9,203 bases of DNA. Origin: Rubrobacter sp. GTDB lineage: Bacteria > Actinomycetota > Rubrobacteria > Rubrobacterales > Rubrobacteraceae. Under the pieces are notes generated by a model. That model had not been told where the DNA came from and did no database searches. It worked only from the letters and a program-made list of their open reading frames with translations. The DNA lies in NCBI GenBank assembly GCA_016781885.1, contig JADDPM010000087.1, positions 1 to 9,203 of the forward strand. The letters run 5' to 3'. The translations under genes were made by a program, and so were the position numbers. This document shows positions 1 through 5,632 of the stretch, in pieces (the first letter of the stretch is position 1; each line of letters starts with the position of its first letter).

Positions 1-138
1 CGGTAGGAGCACCCAAATGCGCATGGCAGGGTGTCCTGGGGCACCCCCCTCCTCGTCGAGGACTCCACGAACCCCCGCTTCGTCCGTTACGGGTGGTTCA
101 GGGATAGCTTCAGCAAAAAACTCTGTGGTAGGGTTTTG
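1..138 (-). other. Open reading frame running off the left edge, unidentified
   Basis: A 46-codon minus-strand frame is open from just after a TAA at 139-141 to the left edge of the window. It contains EFFAEAIPEPPVTDEAG and reads protein-like, but I recognise no family. It has no convincing start codon or Shine-Dalgarno sequence, and it begins where the MDR homology stops. It may therefore be the tail of another broken gene joined to the MDR remnant, or it may be chance. Confidence 0.2.
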
Positions 139-446
139 TTAGGCGCACTAAAGAGCGCGTCGGCACGGCGGCGAGCTCGGCCCAGGCTCCAGACGGGAGG
201 AAGCCCACGACCCGCACACCGGCCTGCGGACCCGTTCCGTCGACGGCGGCGCTGCTCTACCGTTCCGGCGAGGTCCCAGCCCGGGTTGAAGCCGGGCTCA
301 GCCATCTGGGCGCGACGTACCTCGCCGCGGTTCAACGAGATCGCCGAGACTCGCACCAGCGCCTCCGACGGGGCGGGCGTGGGCTCTTCCGCCTCGCCGA
401 GGGACAGGTTGGCCGGGGCTGCTTTATCAACGAGTACGGCGCGCAC
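110..446 (-). pseudogene. Zinc-type alcohol dehydrogenase / quinone oxidoreductase (MDR family), truncated and frameshifted
   Basis: This is the N-terminal GroES-like part of a medium-chain dehydrogenase/reductase. MDR enzymes use NAD(P)H to reduce quinones, aldehydes or alcohols and are usually about 310-340 residues long. Translation starts at GTG 444-446 behind GGAAAGG and gives an MDR N-terminus (MRAVLVDKAAPANLSLGE, then LNRGEVRRAQ and FNPGWDLAGTVE). At about 255 the frame breaks. The next frame continues the family sequence as AAVDGTGPQAGVRVVGF and PSGAWAELAAVP, so one base has been gained. Homology ends near 150 and that frame stops at 110-112. The Rossmann domain and C-terminal half are absent, so the gene is dead even if the frameshift is a read error. 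It begins 18 bp after the broken rhodanese gene, probably in one former transcription unit. Confidence 0.75.
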
Positions 447-464
447 GTGGTTCCTTTCCGTTCT

Positions 465-662
465 TTAGCTGGTCTGGCAAGTCTTGGCGTTCTTGTCCGG
501 TAGCACCTTCTCGGCCTCGCCGATGTACTCGTAGGGGAGGATGATCGCGCCCGGCAAGTAGCTGCTTTCGTAGTGCCCAGGACCGAGGGCATCTACGAGA
601 ACGAAGTCGTCGCCCCGATCCATCTTGCCTTTCAACTCGTCACGCTTTAGGCTCTCTACCAC
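465..662 (-). pseudogene. Rhodanese-like domain protein lacking the catalytic loop
   Basis: Rhodanese domains (about 100-110 residues) transfer sulfane sulfur through a cysteine in a loop following the central strand. This 65-codon gene starts at GTG 660-662 with a textbook Shine-Dalgarno AAGGAGGA 9 nt upstream. It carries the first half of the fold: DELKGKMDRGDDFVLVDAL, then HYESSYLPGAIILPYEYIG. After PDKNAK the expected strand and active-site loop (VVYC-type) are missing. The protein ends KTCQTS and TAA; CQTS resembles the region just after the catalytic loop, so an internal deletion is likely. The only cysteine left is not in catalytic context. The good ribosome site means a short inactive product could still be made. 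It sits 72 bp downstream of the antiporter remnant and just upstream of the MDR remnant. Confidence 0.75.
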
Positions 663-734
663 CGCGTCATCTCCTCCTTATCAGGACGGACCTGGGTCTC
701 AACTCGATACCAGCACCTGACTAACAAGCCGGCC

Positions 735-1464
735 TCAACCCTCCAGCCGGGACTCTTCGAGGTCGAGGTCGCGTTCTATCCGATGCATTGCCTCGTCTCC
801 AATCTTGCCTTCGTCTCGCAGGCGTACGAGGGTCTGGCGCTGCGCCTGGAGCAGCTCTATCAGGAGGCGTTGGTAGGCAGCGGAGCGGTCCTCCAACCCG
901 TCCTCGTCCTCGTCGTCGAAGCGGCTGCGGCGGTAGTTGTAGAGCCCGCGTACGCGCTCGAGCGTGTCCTCGCGAACCCAATCCTCCGGCTCGAACTCTT
1001 TCATCCGCACGAGCGCCGCCTCGGCCATGCGGATTCTGCTCTTGATCTCCTTCCGCTCCCGTCGTCCTCGACTCCTAAGGCCCGTATCAAGGCCGGCAAG
1101 CTGAGGCCCTGAATCACGAGCGTCATGAGGATCACGCAGAAGGTCAGAAAGAGGATGAGGTCACGCCCCGGGAACTGATCGCCCGCGTTTGTAGTGAGCG
1201 GCAGGGCGAGGGCCGCGGCGAGCGAGATCACACCGCGCATTCAGGTCCAGGATACGACCATGACGGTCTGCCAGGAGGCGACGGGTCGCGCTCGCGTACA
1301 CGGCGGCTCAGCATACGGGGGAGGTAGGTCGCCGGGAAGACCCAGACGATACGCACGAGGACGACGGTAAGGCTTACCGCCGGAGCGTAGGACTCCAGCA
1401 CCCACCGCTCGTAGCCCTCCGGATTCGCGCCCCCCTTGAGACCGACCAGCACGATCATCGCCAT
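735..1464 (-). pseudogene. C-terminal remnant of a CPA1-family Na+/H+ antiporter, multiply disrupted
   Basis: CPA1/NhaP antiporters exchange cytoplasmic Na+ (or K+) for H+ across the membrane and are usually over 500 residues. About the last 235 codons are present, in three frames. The first piece (1464 to about 1275) reads MAMIVLVGLKGG and RIVWVFPATYLPRMLSRRV. A one-base loss at about 1275 shifts to a frame reading WQTVMVVSWT, which hits TGA at 1241-1243 where the conserved WTGMRG motif needs Gly (GGA to TGA). The same frame then gives MRGVISLAAALALP, a hallmark CPA1 helix, and the following membrane segment. A second one-base loss at about 1060 leads to the hydrophilic tail (KEIKSRIRMAEAALVRMKEF) ending at 735. 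The N-terminal half is absent. A doubtful extra piece with LWEGVMVSVEG lies at about 1512-1560. Three lesions plus truncation make this a pseudogene. Confidence 0.85.
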
Positions 1465-1900
1465 CTTGATGACTCATCTCCGTTCCGTCTGGATCGGGTA
1501 TGGGCCGACCTTCACCCCACCACCACTCCCTCAACGGAGACCATGACGCCTTCCCATAGCATCAGCGCCTGCCCGCCCTCGCCGGACTTGAAAGACGATA
1601 CCATCGGGTGTCCTGTACCTGGAAGTAACCTTTAGCGCACGCCGGGCAAGGCCCCTGGCGGTTCGCCCCGCACTGCAACAGCATTGCAATCCGCTTCCGC
1701 CGAGACTTCATCACGCTCCAAAACACTGTCCCGCCGCCCTTGACGTTCGCACATATGTGCGTTAATAATATAGCCATTAACCTGGTGTCCTACTCCTCCC
1801 TTCCCTTTCCCCACCAATGGACGGGCACCAGGCTCTTTTATTCACACACGATATCAGGAGCATCTCGGTAATAGAATCGAGGGCTCGGAGATCAGGCCCA
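1465..1900. other. Stretch without a recognisable gene
   Basis: No reading frame on either strand here gives a family I know. A minus-strand frame from 1777 to 1562 (71 codons) contains CGANRQGPCPACAKG, but it has no Shine-Dalgarno sequence and looks like decayed DNA. A short minus-strand run, MVSSFKSGEGGQALMLWEG, ending at TGA 1512-1514, could be a degraded antiporter segment. GC drops to about 45% around 1741-1800. The region holds a perfect palindrome (1748-1761) and a 7-bp inverted repeat, CCTGGTG at 1781-1787 with CACCAGG at 1826-1832, followed by CTCTTTTATT. No clear sigma-70 promoter is visible ahead of the lipoprotein gene. Confidence 0.5.
1748..1761. promoter_or_regulatory. Perfect 14-bp palindrome, possible operator
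   Basis: CGCACATATGTGCG is a perfect inverted repeat in a lower-GC intergenic stretch, 159 bp upstream of the lipoprotein start. It has the size and symmetry of a dimeric regulator's site. It vaguely resembles actinobacterial LexA boxes (GAAC...GTTC half-sites) but has GCAC/GTGC half-sites, so I do not assign a regulator. A chance origin is possible. Confidence 0.3.
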
Positions 1901-1920
1901 TGGCAAGGGAAGGAATAAAT

Positions 1921-2145
1921 ATGAAAAGAAGAATCGCAGTCCTTCTACTGACTGCTTTGGTCTCGGTATTCGGCGCGGTGGCGTGCGGAGGAGTGCAAGA
2001 GGAAGTACAGAAGCAGGCGGAAGAGGAGGTAGAGAAGGGGCGGCAGCAGGTAGAAGAGCAAGTAGAGAAGGGAAGGACGCAGATAGAGCAGGAAGTACAG
2101 CAGGGGCGGACACAGGTGGAGGAGCAGATACAGGAAGGGAAATAG
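1921..2145 (+). CDS. Small lipoprotein with 11-residue coiled-coil repeats
   Basis: This is a 74-residue predicted lipoprotein of unknown function. ATG 1921 is chosen because AAGGGAAGGA sits 6 nt upstream and the protein then opens with a compact signal peptide: MKRR, a hydrophobic core (IAVLLLTALVSVFGA) and a lipobox-like AVAC with Cys22 as lipidation site. An upstream in-frame ATG at 1900 lacks a ribosome site and would spoil the signal peptide. After Cys-Gly-Gly the mature part is almost all Glu, Gln, Lys and Val, in 11-residue units: EEEVEKGRQQV (34-44), EEQVEKGRTQI (45-55), EQEVQQGRTQV (56-66) and EEQIQEGK (67-74). Hydrophobic residues recur at 7+4 spacing, as in a hendecad coiled coil. 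It probably forms a membrane-anchored helical stalk or oligomer at the cell surface. It appears intact and monocistronic, ending in a hairpin. Confidence 0.8.
   Translation: MKRRIAVLLLTALVSVFGAVACGGVQEEVQKQAEEEVEKGRQQVEEQVEKGRTQIEQEVQQGRTQVEEQIQEGK
2020..2142 (+). repeat. 33-bp tandem repeats encoding hendecad units
   Basis: Three diverged 33-bp units (2020-2052, 2053-2085, 2086-2118) and a partial fourth (2119-2142) lie in frame in the lipoprotein gene. Each has the pattern gag-gag-cag-gta-gag-aag-gg. The array could expand or contract by slippage or recombination. Confidence 0.75.
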
Positions 2146-2148
2146 TAC

Positions 2149-2187
2149 GGGATAAGCTCCGTACGAACGGGGCACGGGGCTTATCCC
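2149..2187 (+). terminator. Stable hairpin just after the lipoprotein stop codon
   Basis: GGGATAAGCTCCGT (2149-2162) pairs with ACGGGGCTTATCCC (2174-2187), forming a 14-bp stem with a single G-U pair and an 11-nt loop, 3 nt after the TAG. No U-tract follows (TGAGCCGG). It is therefore a non-canonical terminator or a 3' end stabiliser rather than a classical intrinsic terminator. Confidence 0.55.
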
Positions 2188-2287
2188 TGAGCCGGCCCTC
2201 GTTCCGTAAGGGTAACCATAACTGCCGATTGCCGCCTGTATGCTTACGATGAGATGGGGTGGAGATCCCCTTAACGAGGCGGCTCCA

Positions 2288-2397
2288 TTACGACCTCGCC
2301 TCGTAGCACCAGATCCAGTTCTTACCGGGTTCGAAGGACTCTACAGTCGGTGCTACGAGGCGCGGAAGCGTTTGGTGGCGTGCTTGTTCTTCGACAT
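2288..2397 (-). pseudogene. C-terminal piece of a UBP-type zinc-finger protein
   Basis: Small bacterial UBP-type zinc-finger (zf-UBP) proteins, about 85-95 residues, carry the fold that in eukaryotic deubiquitinases binds the ubiquitin tail; their bacterial role is unclear. From 2397 the minus strand reads MSKNKHATKRFRAS, matching the family's CCD-S-KNKHATKHFHATGHP segment with both zinc-ligand-type histidines of that region. TAG (2353-2355) falls where Gly/Thr is expected before HP, and one base is then missing. The following frame reads VESFEPGKNWIWCYEARS and TAA (2288-2290), matching the family's SFEPGEDWxWCYxDE ending. AAGGAGGG lies 4 nt before the ATG, so a 14-residue peptide could be made, but the ATG is an internal codon of the family. 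The N-terminal half is not adjacent; a matching N-terminus lies at 3921. Confidence 0.75.
2297..2362. repeat. 14-bp perfect inverted repeat inside the zinc-finger remnant
   Basis: CGCCTCGTAGCACC (2297-2310) is the exact reverse complement of GGTGCTACGAGGCG (2349-2362), separated by 38 nt. On the minus strand the arm at 2349-2362 carries the premature TAG, and the other arm encodes the conserved WCYEAR ending. A partial third copy, ACGAGGCG, lies at 2274-2281. The repeat can form a cruciform or a hairpin with a 38-nt loop. Confidence 0.7.
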
Positions 2398-2491
2398 GTC
2401 ACCCTCCTTATTACTACAGGTGTCCTATCCTGAAAACGCCCTCCGCGACTAGGCGCCGTTCTTCTGCGCCGTCATACGGAACTCCATTTTG

Positions 2492-2734
2492 CTATCTATC
2501 GTAACGCCGGGGCGGCTTCTTCGAACGGTTCCGAGGAGACCGGCGTATCCGCCAGACTACCCTCCCGGCGAGTAGCAAGAGCAAGACGACTATGCTGATG
2601 ACCAACAGCGCCTCCGGATCGCCGAACGAGGCTTCACCGGAGCCCCACGTGGAGGGGATGGGGTCCCTCAACGCGGCAGCAGATGGTAAGGACGAAGGCC
2701 CGCCGGTGCTGAATAGCGTCTCCCGGTCGAGCAT
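2492..2734 (-). CDS. Small single-pass membrane protein, unidentified
   Basis: The frame encodes up to 80 residues. A Gly/Ser/Pro-rich N-terminal part is followed by one strong membrane helix at about 42-60 (ALLVISIVVLLLLLAG) and a very basic tail (RRSPRNRSKKPPRRYDR), so the C-terminus should be cytoplasmic. ATG 2734 lacks a clear Shine-Dalgarno sequence. TTG at 2603-2605 has GGAGG 5 nt upstream and would give a 37-residue protein starting just inside the helix. The helix-plus-basic-tail layout recalls TatA-like or other small membrane proteins, but there is no FG hinge or amphipathic helix, so I do not call TatA. GC is about 65%, higher than in the neighbouring genes on its right. It starts 7 bp after the preceding 47-codon frame. 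Confidence 0.4.
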   Translation of the reverse strand: MLDRETLFSTGGPSSLPSAAALRDPIPSTWGSGEASFGDPEALLVISIVVLLLLLAGRVVWRIRRSPRNRSKKPPRRYDR

Positions 2735-2741
2735 CAGCGGC

Positions 2742-2885
2742 TCAATTCTTGATAGCTCTGTATATCCTACAGAGCGTTCCGAGTAGTAGTACGTCTTCTA
2801 CTTCGTCGACCTGTATAGAGTCAGTCCTTCTCAGGTCGTGCTTCACAAACACCTCTCGCAAAGCCGACAGATCGAAGCGACACAA
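2742..2885 (-). CDS. Possible 47-residue protein, unidentified
   Basis: A short frame starts at TTG 2883-2885 with GGGGAG 4 nt upstream and runs to TGA 2742-2744. The product (starting MCRFDLSALREVFVKHDLRR, then DSIQVDEVEDVLLL and CRIYRAIKN) has an amphipathic, protein-like composition of alternating charged and hydrophobic residues. A TAA lies only 18 bp upstream of the start, so this is either a complete small gene or the 3' end of a broken one. An 8-bp stem hairpin (2755-2762 with 2768-2775) falls inside its 3' end. No family is recognised; it could be chance. Confidence 0.35.
   Translation of the reverse strand: MCRFDLSALREVFVKHDLRRTDSIQVDEVEDVLLLGTLCRIYRAIKN
2755..2775. repeat. Small hairpin
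   Basis: GCTCTGTA (2755-2762) and TACAGAGC (2768-2775) form a perfect 8-bp stem with a 5-nt loop. No T-run follows on either strand, so it does not look like an intrinsic terminator. It lies within the 3' end of the possible 47-codon gene. Confidence 0.45.
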
Positions 2886-2930
2886 GAAGCTCCCCGGGGG
2901 TCCAAATTACTCCGATCTGGTCGATAGATG

Positions 2931-3089
2931 TCAGTACTTCGCTATGACCCATATCGCGTGAACGACGCCCGGTATATAGCCGAGAAGCGTTAAAAGGATA
3001 TTAATACAAAAGTGCTTACCAATCCCCACCTGCAGGAACACGCCTAGTGGTGGGAGAAGAACTGCGACTACGATACGTAGTAGATCCAT
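2931..3089 (-). CDS. Pmp3/YqaE-family small membrane protein (UPF0057)
   Basis: This is a 52-residue proteolipid of the Pmp3/YqaE family, two-helix inner-membrane proteins linked in yeast and plants to membrane potential and to salt and cold tolerance. ATG 3087-3089 follows GGGAGG at a 6-nt distance. The sequence shows the family layout: helix 1 (LRIVVAVLLPPLGVFLQVG, about 4-22, with the signature PPLGVFLQ), a short loop (GKHFCINILLTL), and helix 2 with the signature LGYIPGVVHAIWVI. The length and both signatures are complete, so the gene looks intact. Codon use is less GC-rich than in the flanking operons. The reading frame is open upstream into a basic small protein, so a longer fusion could also be made, but the internal ribosome site favours separate initiation. 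Confidence 0.9.
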   Translation of the reverse strand: MDLLRIVVAVLLPPLGVFLQVGIGKHFCINILLTLLGYIPGVVHAIWVIAKY

Positions 3090-3254
3090 TGAAAACCTCC
3101 CTTTGTCAGAATCCCGACGAGACCTTCGCCATGAGAAGGCCGAGGTGTCCTTAGAGGCATCACCCCTGGAATCCTGTCCACGCCGGCGTTCCTTGATGTT
3201 TCGCCATACTATAGGGGCGGCCAATGCGATTAGGCGCCTTTGCCAGCGTTTCAT
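3090..3254 (-). CDS. Small basic protein reading in frame into the Pmp3 gene
   Basis: ATG 3252-3254 has AGGAG 7 nt upstream and opens MKRWQRRLIALAAPIVWRN, followed by IKERRRG, a short hydrophobic patch with Arg-rich flanks typical of small actinobacterial membrane-associated proteins. The remaining 29 residues (to GRFS) are polar, basic and low complexity. No stop codon separates this from the Pmp3 ATG at 3089, so translation from 3254 would give a 107-residue fusion ending at 2931. Either the fusion is real, or an ancestral stop codon was lost and the region after RRRG is former intergenic DNA containing the Pmp3 ribosome site. I place the end at the Pmp3 start to mark the distinct segment. 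Function unknown. Confidence 0.4.
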
Positions 3255-3437
3255 ACTTGCTCTCCTGCCGGAATACCTACTCTTCTTCATATTACGCCGA
3301 ACCCCTCCGAAGGTTGCGATAAGCTCTACAGAAGCTTGGTCTCTACGCTAAGATGAGGAGGCTCTGCTGCTGCGGGAGGTCCCTTTGTGTTCCGGTAGCA
3401 ACAGGCAAACGGTTGCTTTCAGATATTATTAAGTTTG

Positions 3438-3854
3438 ATGGAACTAACCCTCATCTTCCTGGCGATCATTGGCCTCGTCCTAATCATGCTGCCGCTACTG
3501 CTGCTCAAGCGTAGCCGCCACAAGATGACCAGGGCCGGGCTTAGAAAGCGCGCTATCGAAGAATCCGAAGCTTTAATAAACTTTACCAACGACCGCGAGG
3601 CCAGCAGGCCTGCTAATGATGGTATCGTTAGTGACCATGAGTATCCTCACCGGCGCGTTACCCTACACGATGAGGAAACGCAGGTACTTTATGCCCGGGA
3701 CTACTTACCCACGATAGCCGATCTACGCGAGCAGTTTGCCAAGCGCGGTATACGCAGCGACGCACTAGACTGCGTTTACGACGGCCCTCAGAACGAGGGA
3801 GACTTGAGAACCGTCTCTACCGCGTTGATCGAGATGTCAAAGAGGCTTCGCTAG
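3438..3854 (+). CDS. Unidentified protein with one N-terminal membrane helix
   Basis: This encodes 138 residues from ATG 3438; a TTG just before it in frame is an alternative. No strong Shine-Dalgarno sequence is visible. Residues about 2-23 form a membrane helix (LIFLAIIGLVLIMLPLLLL), followed by KRSRHK, which predicts an N-out, C-in anchor. The cytoplasmic part is mixed and charged (RKRAIEESEALINF, then YARDYLPTIADLREQFAKRG) and ends in a predicted helix, ALIEMSKRLR. I recognise no family. Its GC (about 45% in row 3541-3600) is well below the operon to its right. It is the only plus-strand gene in the middle region, divergent from the Pmp3 pair, and its last codons overlap the antisense zinc-finger N-terminal piece (3817-3921). 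The frame is long and clean, so I think it is expressed. Confidence 0.6.
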   Translation: MELTLIFLAIIGLVLIMLPLLLLKRSRHKMTRAGLRKRAIEESEALINFTNDREASRPANDGIVSDHEYPHRRVTLHDEETQVLYARDYLPTIADLREQFAKRGIRSDALDCVYDGPQNEGDLRTVSTALIEMSKRLR

Positions 3855-3921
3855 ACCAGCACCCACAACCCAACGGCCTCGCGTCGCGGATCTGGTCCAG
3901 GTGCGTACAGTTCGTCGCCAT
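3817..3921 (-). pseudogene. N-terminal piece of a UBP-type zinc-finger protein
   Basis: ATG 3919-3921, with AAGGAG 6 nt upstream, opens MATNCTHLDQIRDARP, the characteristic start of bacterial zf-UBP proteins; the Cys and His of CTHLDQI are the first zinc ligands. After PLGCGC the sequence leaves the family and runs 13 more codons to TAG (3817-3819), overlapping the antisense plus-strand gene. The cysteine knuckles, the WVHLRLC segment and the histidine region are missing here. The piece starts 16 bp after the exporter's stop codon, so it was the last gene of that operon. A matching C-terminal piece lies in the same orientation at 2397-2288. The predicted 34-residue product cannot form the zinc fold. 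Confidence 0.7.
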
Positions 3922-3937
3922 AACGATCTCCTTTTCT

Positions 3938-5581
3938 TTACACGGGAGCAGAGGCGCCGCGGGTCTCTCCTGGCTCTCGGCCGGGCTGCGCGACCTCCTC
4001 CGGCTTCGTTGTCGCTCCCTTGCCCTCGATCAGGACCGCGGCCGCCATGGCGCTCGCGACCGCGAGCCCTGCCGCTATGTACATTGCCAGCCGGAAAGCG
4101 CCTACGAACGACTCGTCCACGGCCCTCTCAACGGCCGCCGCCGTTTCGCCATCTACCCCTTCCGGGACCTCTGCTCCTCCCAAGTCCACCTTCTCGGACT
4201 CCAGAATTGCCTGTTGCTCGGAGGTGAGGTTCAGATTTTCTACTTTGCCGTCCAGGCTGCTGCTGAAGGCCGCGAAGACGAAGATGCCCAGGACCGCTAT
4301 CGAGAGCAGGCCCGCCGTCTGCGAGACCGCGTTGTTCACCCCCGAGGCGAGCCCTGAGTGCTGCCCCTCGGCCGCGTTCAGGGCCGTGGTGGTGAGGGGC
4401 GCTATCACCAGGCTCATCCCGAGGCCCTGAACCGCGACCGCCGGAAAGAACGTCGTCCAGTAGGAGCCTTCGGTCCCCGGCAGGGCGAAGAGGATGAAGC
4501 CCACGGCGGCTATAGAGGGGCCTATCACCAAAGGCAGCTTCGCCCCGTAGCGGGTCACCAGCCCTCCGGCCCAGCGCGACATGAGGAAGGTGATGAAGAT
4601 AAACGGCAGGAACGCGGCCCCGGCGGCGGTCGCTGAGTAGCCGTGAACCTGTATCAGGTTGAACGGAAGGAAGTACAGGGAGCCGCCGAGCCCCGCGTAG
4701 AGGAGCAGCGTCAAGAGATTCGCCCCGCTGAAGTTACGGGACTTGAACAGGCTCAGGGGCATCATCGGCTCGTTGCTGCGCCGCTCGACGACGACGAACC
4801 CCACGAGCGCCGCCGCTCCCAGCGCGAGGGCGCTCAGGACCAGCGGATCGCCGAGGTCCCGATTGGAGGACTCGATTAAACCGTAGACTAACCCCCCGAG
4901 ACCCAGGGTAGCGAGGAAGGCTCCCGGCAGGTCCAGCCTTCTCGCGTCCGGGTCGCGGCTCTCGGGGACGTGGCGGCCCACTATGTAGAGCACCACGAGC
5001 GCGAGAGGCACGTTTATCAGGAACGCCGCTCGCCACGAGACGTTCTCGACGAGGTAGCCGCCGAGGATCGGGCCGAGGGCCGCCGTTATCCCCGAGAAGC
5101 CAGACCAGGTGCCTATCGCCTTGCCGCGCCGTTCTCCCTCGAACGAGGCGCTGATGATCGCCAGAGAGCCCGGCACCAGGAGCGCCCCCCCGATGCCCTG
5201 TATGGCTCGCGCGGCGATGAGTTGATCCGGGCTCTGGGCGATGCCGCATCCCACGCTGGCGAGGGCGAAGAGCGCTACGCCTGAAGCGTAGATACGCCTG
5301 CGACCGTAGTGGTCGCTCAAAGATCCGCCGACCAGGATCAGGGCGGCGAGCAAGAGCGCGTAGGACTCGACGATCCACTGTGCGTCCACAGCGGTTGCGT
5401 TTAGCTCTCGCTGCAAGGCCGGCAACGCCACGTTGGTCACGGTGCTGTCGATGAAGGCCATGCCGGAGCCGATGATGGCGCCAGCAAGGATCCAGGGCCC
5501 CGAGGCGGACTCGCAGGGAGATTCAGCCTTGCCGGACCGGATGACTCCTTCGTCGCACGGAGGCTTGCCGAGGTTCGCCAC
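3938..5581 (-). CDS. DHA2-family (EmrB/QacA-type) MFS exporter, 14 TM
   Basis: This encodes 547 residues and is apparently intact: a proton-coupled drug or small-molecule exporter of the 14-helix DHA2 family. GTG 5579-5581 is the start, with GAGGAG upstream at a suitable spacing. Family motifs are in order: FIDSTVTNVALPALQREL in helix 1 (Asp45, motif D1); motif A, GGSLSDHYGRRRI (85-97); motif B, RAIQGIGGALLVPGS (125-139); and antiporter motif C, GITAALGPILGGYL (164-177), then SWRAAFLINVP. An acidic extracytoplasmic loop (about 448-495) precedes the final helix, as is usual in this family, and the C-terminus is a polar tail. Substrate cannot be read from sequence. It follows the DUF924 gene by 51 bp and precedes the zinc-finger piece by 16 bp, probably in the cyclase operon. 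Confidence 0.93.
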   Translation of the reverse strand: MANLGKPPCDEGVIRSGKAESPCESASGPWILAGAIIGSGMAFIDSTVTNVALPALQRELNATAVDAQWIVESYALLLAALILVGGSLSDHYGRRRIYASGVALFALASVGCGIAQSPDQLIAARAIQGIGGALLVPGSLAIISASFEGERRGKAIGTWSGFSGITAALGPILGGYLVENVSWRAAFLINVPLALVVLYIVGRHVPESRDPDARRLDLPGAFLATLGLGGLVYGLIESSNRDLGDPLVLSALALGAAALVGFVVVERRSNEPMMPLSLFKSRNFSGANLLTLLLYAGLGGSLYFLPFNLIQVHGYSATAAGAAFLPFIFITFLMSRWAGGLVTRYGAKLPLVIGPSIAAVGFILFALPGTEGSYWTTFFPAVAVQGLGMSLVIAPLTTTALNAAEGQHSGLASGVNNAVSQTAGLLSIAVLGIFVFAAFSSSLDGKVENLNLTSEQQAILESEKVDLGGAEVPEGVDGETAAAVERAVDESFVGAFRLAMYIAAGLAVASAMAAAVLIEGKGATTKPEEVAQPGREPGETRGASAPV

Positions 5582-5632
5582 TATCGTCTCCTCTCCGGGC
5601 TCTCTCCGAAACTCTGAATTAGAGCATCCGCT

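Noticed and set aside
31..468. Long plus-strand frame of 145 codons
   Set aside because: It is antisense to the MDR remnant, Arg/Ser-rich, with no family signal and no ribosome site.
1781..1840. CCTGGTG/CACCAGG followed by a T-rich run as an intrinsic terminator
   Set aside because: The loop is 38 nt and the stem 7 bp, with no plus-strand gene upstream to terminate.
2310..2362. GGTTCGAA with nearby paired arms as a possible tRNA T-arm
   Set aside because: No acceptor, D or anticodon arms fit, and the bases are explained by the zinc-finger coding remnant.
3353..3514. Plus-strand ATG frame of 53 codons starting MRRLCCCGRS
   Set aside because: It has no ribosome site and overlaps the membrane-protein gene in another frame with shadow-like composition.
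3854..3897. Inverted repeat GACCAG/CTGGTC as a terminator for the plus-strand gene
   Set aside because: The stem is only 6 bp with a 32-nt loop and no T-run, and it overlaps the zinc-finger N-terminal coding piece.
4734..5378. Minus-strand frame of 214 codons inside the exporter gene, and plus-strand frames at 3901-4430, 4358-4879 and 4970-5284
   Set aside because: These are alternate frames of a high-GC gene, with Arg/Pro-rich translations and no homology; the exporter frame explains the DNA.
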